Made by a program: the position numbers and the translations under genes. Source: Micropterix aruncella (taxonomy: Eukaryota > Arthropoda > Insecta > Lepidoptera > Micropterigidae). From it: a stretch of DNA of 64,000 nt. Shown here piece by piece: positions 57,630 to 64,000 of the stretch. The stretch covers positions 1,366,275-1,430,274 of the forward strand of contig OX155957.1 of NCBI GenBank assembly GCA_944548615.1, in the 5' to 3' direction. The notes under the pieces are model-generated. The model searched no databases and was not told the DNA's origin. It saw only the letters and a list, made by a program, of their open reading frames with translations. How positions within the stretch are numbered: position 1 is the first letter of the stretch; each line of letters starts with the position of its first letter.

Positions 57630-58795
57630 CGCTAGCGAAGCGTTCGCTAATGAAAGGTTTGGTAGCGAGATGCTTCGTGCGGTCTGCTGTCGAACGGTCT
57701 ACGAAAACAGTCTCTTTTACTGGCAGTGACCTTAATAGATACGATGATAATGTAGGCAGGAGACAAATGGCTGACAAGTGTCTAGATAGAGGCGAATGCT
57801 CCAATGACGCGTTAAGGCGGTGGGCGTGTTAAAGCGTCCCGAATGTCTGGATGCGTCTGCAGGCGATCTTTCTGAACGTGCGATCGATCATTTTTATTCT
57901 GGCCGCTGTCGCGCCCACTCCACCCGCGTTGTGATTTTTAACCCGCGTTGACGGCTCCATTCACTTGGCAAGCGCTCAGCGCCGAGCCGCGATTTGCATT
58001 GTGGGCTACTCCGATTTGCCAACTTCGCCGATCCTTCCTATATCGATCTGCCATTAGTTCACTAAGCGAGACAGCAAGTAACAGAGCGAAAGCTGACTAC
58101 TGTAAACTCCACGGCATAGGGCGCACGAATCCGGGTTATGTATACAATACATAGTATAATTCAATTGTAAAAAGTAGGAGGAATCTAATGCAGTTATATG
58201 GAATCCGCATGAGGATATTTGTATCACTATGTTGGAAAAAACCTAAAATGATTCTTACGTTTCGTAAATTTCAAACAATACTAATATTATCCTTACTTAT
58301 TTACGCGTTTAGGCGTTTAGGCGGTGTGCGCGGTAATCGCCCATGCTCTGGGTTATTAGTAGGTAAGTTCTAAAAGTAGGTAAACATCCTCTACTTAAGA
58401 AATATAGACATTGTGAAGTGTTATGAGTGAAGATTGTAATATCTAAAGACGAAAGACGAAAAAAAGGTGATCAGTGCAGAAATTCATGTCTGTTTCCACG
58501 TGAACTGAAAAGAAGCTATCAAAACTTGATAAATGTTATGCCTACAAGAGGGAAAGGTGTAATCAACGCAATAAAGAACATACTGTGTATTAAAACACTA
58601 ACAATCTAAAACTACCAGTACTGTTTTCGTATGTTAATGTCCAATAAAGCACTTTCGAAGAAAAATACTCTTTGTTTCTATTAATTTGCATGGTACTTTA
58701 CATAAGTAGTAAATAATTTTACTAATATATTGTCAAAAAATAGTACACCAGAAAATTTCATTAATAATTAATATAGTCCACTCTCTGAGTAAAAT
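57630..58795. other. Unassigned DNA, GC-richer at left
   Basis: The part 57,650-58,120 contains CpG and open frames of 60-106 codons without motifs. The remainder is AT-rich. It is not repeated in the window. Confidence 0.35.
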
Positions 58796-58800
58796 AGTCC

Positions 58801-59130
58801 AAGACTCTGGCCTTATGGCTAGTTTCCCCTAGAAGTCAATCTTCTGGCGCTCCTGGACGGTTTGCGCACCGTGCGGCGTGAGCCAATCGATTGTGCATTC
58901 TGACTAACAGTCGGGTGAGTCTTGAACAGCCGGGCAGAGTATATAGGCACCGTATTAACGCTTCATAAGGGAGAGGACCACGCAAGCGACCAGTCAGGAG
59001 GCAGGAGGTATCCTGAAGGTTAATTCCAGACGTAGATATATTTTTAAACTATTAGTCAGGGGTGAGGTTGCCCGCTTGTACCTTTCCCGGTGCCTCACCG
59101 TAAGTCGTTGGCCTCTGACGGTTGGCCTCT
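58801..59130 (+). mobile_element. SINE fragment c17 (head A, B-type body)
   Basis: It begins inside head A (CTCTGGCCTTATGGCTAG) and passes into the B-type block GGTATCCTGAAGGTTAATTC, with internal deletions. It is the same mosaic arrangement as c4, which supports a third subfamily. Confidence 0.65.
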
Positions 59131-59214
59131 TGGGAATTTTGCTATACATATTCCTATAAACGAAGATTTTTATTAAAAATGGCAGAAAAGCCACTTTCAC
59201 AACCGCCTTCACAA

Positions 59215-59475
59215 CAGTGTCGGCTGGGAAAGTAAAAAATTAAATTAGGTGACTTTCAAAACACCCCACGTATACGCGATGTTGTAAAATTACCTGTGCT
59301 AATTAATTAGTCCAACTTATCAAGCTTGTAACCAATTGGTTATGTGGTGCCCTTTACGCGGATTTGGTGAGTGGTCGGGGCGATATGTGTCACCGACAGG
59401 TGTAATCTATTTACGGAGACGCGAAACTATGGCAGAGATTTCTGAGATGTGTACACCGAGCTTAAATTTACACAC
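59215..59475 (+). repeat. Dispersed repeat Q, copy 1
   Basis: TAACCAATTGGTTATGTGG, GGTGAGTGGTCG, TGTCACCGACAGGTGTAATC and TGTACACCGAGCTT-type blocks recur at 62,935-63,250. Short frames within are not conserved between copies. Confidence 0.65.
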
Positions 59476-60151
59476 AGACATACACAAAACAGACTTCAAC
59501 GGACACAACAGACACACAGACACAGATTTCAACAGATTCTAAGAAAGACAGACAGACATATATATCTGTACTTCCATCTTCAATCATCAAATGGTCTTAA
59601 TCCTCTCAAGGGGGGGACTCACAATGGATATTTCCGTTTTCATATCGGAAAAAAATGCACGTTCATAATACTTCATGTTATGTTCATATACATCGGAAAA
59701 AAATGCACGTTCATAGTCGGTGTTATCAATGTGATGCGAAGGTGCGTTATGTCCAACGTCGGGGCGCGTGTCCTTTTCAACGTCGGGGTCAACAGTATGA
59801 GAGTGGCCACCCTTCACTAGACTCCAATTGATTGTGAGCGAAGGGTGGTTCTCATCATGAAGTTTTCTCCGTGAATGAAAGTCGTGGATGTCGAAGTAGA
59901 AGTGTTTAATCAGAAGGTTGAAGTGAGTTGAGTTGAAGTCGCCAGGCCTTGATCGTTGTTTCGCCGTTGTGTAGTAGTGTGGGCGCGAGGTGAAGCCGTA
60001 GTAGTGTGTCCGAAGTGTGTAGTCGAGGAGCGAGGCTTGACGATCGTTATCGCGGATAATGCAGGTACTGCTTGATAATTAAGTGTAGTGGCGATATCTG
60101 TCCACTGAGGGGACGATGTGTAGAGCGCGGTAACTATCCGCCAAAGGAATG
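59476..60151. other. Unassigned DNA with a small direct repeat
   Basis: CGGAAAAAAATGCACGTTC is repeated at 59,646 and 59,695. GTGTAGTAGTG-type repeats follow. The stretch is the left flank of the ORF1-only insertion. Confidence 0.4.
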
Positions 60152-60163
60152 ATATCGATCGAT

Positions 60164-61830
60164 CAATCAATCAACGAAATCAGTCGACAGGCCATTTAGA
60201 ACGGCCTGTGACGTCTACCACTAGGCCTTTTGCCTTTTCGTGGGGCTTCTCTTGAATCGGGCCCATAGGCCCGGCTTTCATGGGTATGGCGTCTCAGGGC
60301 TGTTCACCCTGAGGCAGACTTAAATAGGTATGCTTCTCTCGAGGCACGAGGCAGGTCTGTTTGAAGGACCATATTCAGCAGCCTGGTGTTCTCCTCCTTC
60401 GTGCCGATTTGGCACGCGCGAACGAGTTCCAGCAGCTGAATTACGGTCAACAAGACCAGCTCGTCGTTCTCGAGGCAGCGCATCTCGTCCAGGTATTCTT
60501 CTGGATATTCTGGCATTTCTGGCTGGGGTTGTGGGGGTGGTGTAATCGCACTTTCTTCGTCCGTTTGGGTGCATGCGGACGCTGTGGTTGCTGTGGGCGT
60601 TTGGGAGCTGGTGGACTGGGCGGTCGCCTCGACCTCCATCCCCTCCTCCTGCTGCGGACGGGGCCCTGTTGACTGCTGCTGCAGTGGCTTCGAGAGGCGT
60701 CGCCGGTTCTTCCTCTCCACAGCTGGCTGCTGTGGAGTGGCCGGCGGCGCCGGCTTTTTCCTCCACGACAAGGGCTCCGTAGGGGCGGCGGCAGGCTGAG
60801 ACTTCGCCTGCGTCTTCCTCGGCGCTGGGCGTGGAGGAGGCGACGAAGGCGCGGCGGCGGTCGAGGCGCCCGGTGAGGCGCTTCGCGGTGTGGCTCGCGG
60901 AGGAGCGGTGGCTGCTGCACGCGGAGCACCCTGCTGCTTCCGCGTCGTCTGGCGGATTTCCGCTAGGAAACTGGGGCAGCGCCGGTTGTTGGCGGGGTGC
61001 TCCTGCCCGCAGTTTCCACAGGTTGCTCGGGCGGTCTTTGGCCGAGGGCAGTTTTTGGCAGCGTGCTCCTCGCCGCAGCAAACGCAAACCTGCGGCCGGT
61101 GGCAGTTGTGGCTGCTGTGCCGGAACTTTTGACAGCGGTGGCACTGCTTGGGCCCGTTCCGGCCTCTCCAGCTCTCGATGGTGACGGGCAGGTACCAGAT
61201 GTCCGGGAGACTGAATACCTTGCGCCAGCCCTCGTTCTTTCGAATGACAACGAAGAACAGCGCGCGCCGCCCTTCATGGATCAGGCGCGCGTACGTCGCT
61301 TCGATGTCTTTAGCCGCCAGCCCTTCGATGACCTCCTGCTGGGTGGTGTTAGCCGGGAGGCCCCGAATGGCTATCTTGGCGTCCTTTTCTATCGGCGGCG
61401 TGTAGGTGTGCCACGCCACCGAGTTGCCAAGGGTGTGAAGGTAGGCCTGGACGACGCGGTACTCTGCGTCGTCGGCCGGGCGGAATCTGAGGCCGCCGCC
61501 GCGTCCGAGTGGTGCGACGTTCGGCGCGCGCCCCAACTTCGCGCGGAGAGCCTTCAGGTGGTCGGGCCACCTATCGAGCTTGTCCACGACAATGGGTCGG
61601 GGGCGCGGCGCCTGCTTCGGCAGAAGCGGCGCGGGCGGCAATGGTGCTGGGGCCGCATCGCTGCGGCACGGCGTCGGGCTTTTCCTCGCCGCTAGTTTTG
61701 CGTAGGTAGGCTCGTCTTCGGAGTCGTAGGGTACCGGCGAGCCGAAGATCTGTTGATGATCGACGAAGGAGTCAGGGGAGTCGGCTCGGCGGCGCTGCGA
61801 CTCCCTCTGCCGCTCATCTTCTGGAGACGC
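60164..61830 (-). mobile_element. ORF1-only jockey-type insertion with TSDs
   Basis: The segment lies between exact 12 bp copies of ATATCGATCGAT at 60,152-60,163 and 61,831-61,842. On the minus strand it consists of a gag-like ORF1, about 110 bp of 3' sequence and a GATT-repeat tail (TTGATTGATTG) next to the left duplication. No ORF2 sequence is present. The insertion therefore resembles a retroposed, ORF1-only derivative, 5' truncated at integration. The duplication is partly repetitive in sequence, which lowers certainty. Confidence 0.7.
60304..61830 (-). CDS. gag-like ORF1 of a jockey-type LINE, 5' partial
   Basis: The frame encodes about 508 residues of an RNA-binding ORF1 protein that would coat element RNA. 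It enters without an ATG; the frame is open from 61,830, and an in-frame TAG lies at 61,852-61,854. The N-terminal 65 residues include SPDSFVDHQQIFGSP. A PRE_C2HC-like region (FFVVIRKNEGW, VTIESWRGR) precedes three zinc knuckles: CHRCQKFRHSSHNC, CVCCGEEHAAKNC and CGNCGQEHPANNRRC. A Pro/Ala/Gln-rich low-complexity stretch and an acidic, leucine-rich C-terminus (EEYLDEM, ELVLLTVIQLLELV) follow. GC content is far above the flanks. The uninterrupted frame suggests a young copy. Confidence 0.85.
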   Translation of the reverse strand, partial: ASPEDERQRESQRRRADSPDSFVDHQQIFGSPVPYDSEDEPTYAKLAARKSPTPCRSDAAPAPLPPAPLLPKQAPRPRPIVVDKLDRWPDHLKALRAKLGRAPNVAPLGRGGGLRFRPADDAEYRVVQAYLHTLGNSVAWHTYTPPIEKDAKIAIRGLPANTTQQEVIEGLAAKDIEATYARLIHEGRRALFFVVIRKNEGWRKVFSLPDIWYLPVTIESWRGRNGPKQCHRCQKFRHSSHNCHRPQVCVCCGEEHAAKNCPRPKTARATCGNCGQEHPANNRRCPSFLAEIRQTTRKQQGAPRAAATAPPRATPRSASPGASTAAAPSSPPPRPAPRKTQAKSQPAAAPTEPLSWRKKPAPPATPQQPAVERKNRRRLSKPLQQQSTGPRPQQEEGMEVEATAQSTSSQTPTATTASACTQTDEESAITPPPQPQPEMPEYPEEYLDEMRCLENDELVLLTVIQLLELVRACQIGTKEENTRLLNMVLQTDLPRASREAYLFKSASG

Positions 61831-61842
61831 ATATCGATCGAT

Positions 61843-62035
61843 TGAAATGTACTACGTTTTATACCGTGGCGGTGATGTAATAGCTGTGTGACATGTGTCG
61901 CTTGCCTGGGCATAATTTGCCAAATTTAGTTGGAAATTAACTGCAGCTGACTCGTGTAGGTTTGAGCGAGTCTGCGGTTTCTATTCTGTGAAATTACTTT
62001 TTTGTTGTGGGTATGTGGAGCGACAGGCTCCTACA
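61843..62035. other. Right flank of ORF1-only insertion
   Basis: Mixed-composition DNA with no recognised gene. It contains the second target duplication at its left edge. Confidence 0.4.
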
Positions 62036-62039
62036 AACC

Positions 62040-62440
62040 AAACCTTTCCCCGTGCGGCAATTAGTAGTATATTTGTAGTATTTTCGTGATATTTAAATGG
62101 TATATTTCCAAATGATGCAAAATTTTCTTTAATATAGCAGGTTTTAAATATTATGTGTGTCTCTTGTATACGAGATATTCCAACCAAAATTTGAGGACGT
62201 ATTTTAGGTATAAATAGTCAACTGTGCTCCTGTGTAACTTCAAGTCTCTAACTGAATAAATTCGAAATTGAAGTATGATTAACGCGCCATCTGGTGGAGC
62301 TATTTCATCCAAAGTCTTTTCAACCGAATGATGCCTGCATGCAAAATTTCAGCTTAATCGGATGAAACGTTTAGGGGCTATCGTGGAGGAATACATATAC
62401 ACGCACAGAGAAACAGACAGACACAGACATAATTCCATCT
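62040..62440 (+). repeat. Dispersed repeat T, copy 2
   Basis: It shares the ordered blocks of 47.0-47.6 kb, including TTCAAGTCTCTAACTGAA and CGCCATCTGGTGGAG. It ends in AGAAACAGACAGACACAGACA. Confidence 0.6.
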
Positions 62441-62509
62441 GAAAATTGACATTCCTCTCATAGTCTATTAGTCAAATTATCGAATAAAAAAACTCTCCTT
62501 TTTACTCTT

Positions 62510-62839
62510 AGAAGCAAAACATGGAACTTTTCGGTAAACAGGTCTTTTCTCCCTATTTCGAACTTGCTGAATTTTGGTCGCCATCTTGAAATACTGGACT
62601 AATTTTTTTTAAAAAGTGTATTTTTAAATTTCCCATGCTCAATATAGACATATTGGACGCGTTCCTATGTCAAAGGGGGTCTTTACAGCGCCGATTTCGG
62701 GTTCCGACGCCATATTGACCGCCATCTTGGATCTTTTCCTTAGGTCAGGCTTTCGCTTGGGCAACAGGTATTTTCATATTCAGCCTGGTTGAAATAGGGA
62801 GAAAATACCGGTTGCCCTAAAGTTACATGATTTGCTTCT
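62510..62839. mobile_element. MITE with ~52 bp terminal inverted repeats
   Basis: 62,510-62,562 (AGAAGCAAAACATGGAAC to CTCCCTATTTCGA) is inverted at 62,789-62,839 with about four-fifths identity. The central 226 bp includes GCCATATTGACCGCCATCTTGG and encodes nothing. The superfamily is unknown; no clear target duplication is seen. Confidence 0.7.
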
Positions 62840-62934
62840 AAAGTTCGTTTCTCCGAAAATTTTACTAGACTATCAGGGATACCCAAAATGAATATTTCAT
62901 CTATATATCGAAAAAAAATGTGCGTTCGTAATAC

Positions 62935-63250
62935 TTTCCCATCTCGTTATCTGGTGGGCTGTGAAAGTGAAAAGTTGAAATTAAATGACGCTCCAAACAC
63001 CCTACGAATAGGCGATGTGGTAATATTACCTGTCTTAATTAACCCAAGTCGACCTATCAAGCTTGCAACCAATTGGTTATGTGGTTATGTGGTGCCCTTT
63101 ATGCGGAGGTGCGGTGAGTGGTCGCGACGGGATGTGCGGAGAAGTGTCACCGACCGGTGTAATCTATTTGCGGAGCAGCTGAGCGCGTCGCGACACTCTG
63201 ACACAGATTGCTGCGATGTGCACACCGAGCTTCAATTTGCTTATATGAAT
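62935..63250 (+). repeat. Dispersed repeat Q, copy 2
   Basis: The second copy of the block at 59,215-59,475 in the same orientation. A 128-codon open frame spans it but is not maintained in copy 1, so coding is doubtful. Confidence 0.65.
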
Positions 63251-63368
63251 TGCCTCTGCAGGTGTATTAAATAAAGTACTCATGAAAACTATAATTAAAG
63301 CCCAAAAACGTTCTCGAATAGTTTAACAAGATTTATATTAACCCCTCAAATGAATGGCGATTAGCTCG

Positions 63369-63550
63369 GGTTGCCTACGGCAAAATGTATATAAATTTAT
63401 ATTTACCTACATTTACATTTACATTTACATAGAGCGGGGTTTACTATAGAGCTATAGCATTACTATAGAACGGATTACTATAGAGCGGCGCACATTTACA
63501 TTTATATTTACATTTATATACATTTTGTATACATTTTGCCGTAGGCAACC
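63369..63550. mobile_element. MITE with perfect 22 bp inverted ends
   Basis: GGTTGCCTACGGCAAAATGTAT at 63,369-63,390 is exactly inverted at 63,529-63,550. The 182 bp element is filled with TTTACA repeats and TATAGAGC motifs. No clear target duplication is visible. Confidence 0.75.
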
Positions 63551-63784
63551 ATTAATGGTCGCCTCACATACGAGGGGCTTGCAATATTCGTATGTAAGTT
63601 GTCTGTTTCAAACTTTGCAATCCATTTTTCAAATACTTGCTGGTATCTGATTGAGCTGAAATTTGGCATAATTATGTAAGTTTAGTGACACTGCAATATT
63701 ATGGTACCATCGATTTGATTTGATGATGGAGCATAGTATAGATGGCAAATGGCAGGACAGTCGAATTTGGCCTAGTATGTTTTG
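63551..63784. other. No gene recognised
   Basis: No feature supported. Confidence 0.4.
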
Positions 63785-64000
63785 CAGTGGCGTAGCGTGC
63801 CTTGGCGGGGCCCCGTATAAAAATTTGTTTGGTCCCCCTTAGGAAGGTTCCTCACAAAAGAAAAAAAAATGTTTGCATAAAATTAAAAGAAATATTTATT
63901 CATCATAATTATCTATCTGTCACTTTTTCCAAAAAATTTACAAACAATTCAAATTAAATATATACTCTCCTTGCCTTTTTTTCGGCAAACTGATTTATTA
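63785..64000 (+). mobile_element. hAT-like left terminus, continues off the window
   Basis: CAGTGGCGTAGCGTGCCTTG at 63,785 matches the common CAGTGGCGTAGC ends of hAT elements, and GGGGCCCC follows. The other end is beyond the window, so size and target duplication are unknown. Confidence 0.45.

Noticed and set aside
60330..61709. Many GC-rich frames on the plus strand and other minus frames over the gag-like ORF
   Set aside because: They are shadows of the ORF1 coding sequence, which alone carries zinc knuckles.
62888..63274. 128-codon frame as a host gene
   Set aside because: It lies over repeat Q, and the frame is not kept in the other copy.

Overview
This window looks like animal nuclear DNA from an insect, most likely a lepidopteran. 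The background is very AT-rich. Non-LTR retrotransposons of jockey, CR1-like and RTE type are dense, and Helitron, piggyBac, hAT and MITE debris is abundant. There are no bacterial-style operons and no recognisable rRNA or tRNA genes. Almost every long open frame belongs to a transposable element. The species call is inference from element content.

The only host-gene candidate is a first coding exon on the minus strand (about 36,471-36,754). It has a good start context, a consensus splice donor and a TATA-like box upstream. It encodes a basic N-terminus and two hydrophobic segments. A GC-rich TATA-bearing stretch near 49,890-50,100 is a second possible promoter.

Layout. 1-8.9 kb: LINE 3' ends, a TIR element (called M here), and two copies of a long GC-rich SINE with 14-16 bp target-site duplications. 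8.9-16.2 kb: more SINE copies, an RTE LINE split by another LINE, a SINE and another repeat inside an M copy, and a foldback element with ~280 bp arms and a 10 bp duplication. 16.2-18.5 kb: a LINE with endonuclease and reverse transcriptase parts in one frame broken by stops. 18.5-31 kb: mostly unassigned DNA, a hairpin, a large nearly identical inverted repeat (26.3-27.5 kb), a Penelope-like trace, an endonuclease fragment and a SINE nested in a SINE. 31-39 kb: LINE relics, the candidate host exon, and a row of SINEs separated by the same 12-15 bp target sequence. 39-45 kb: an M copy, a piggyBac transposase tail, and the best preserved reverse transcriptase ORF (643 codons). 45-56 kb: LINE tails, an M copy carrying a hAT MITE, an RTE tail, a ~0.5 kb TA array, a Helitron relic and a ~0.8 kb CGACTTTTT array. 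56-64 kb: minisatellites, SINE copies, an ORF1-only jockey-type insertion with 12 bp duplications, MITEs and a hAT-like end at the right edge.

The most interesting system is the GC-rich SINE family (at least 17 copies or pieces, up to ~700 bp). Its sense 5' end carries pol III A- and B-box-like motifs, in two different head types (A and B). It has long direct target duplications and 5'-truncated copies, but no poly(A) or simple-repeat tail; a hairpin sits near the 3' end. Together these indicate a tRNA-headed long SINE. Its copies record repeated insertion at one spot and mosaicism between subfamilies.
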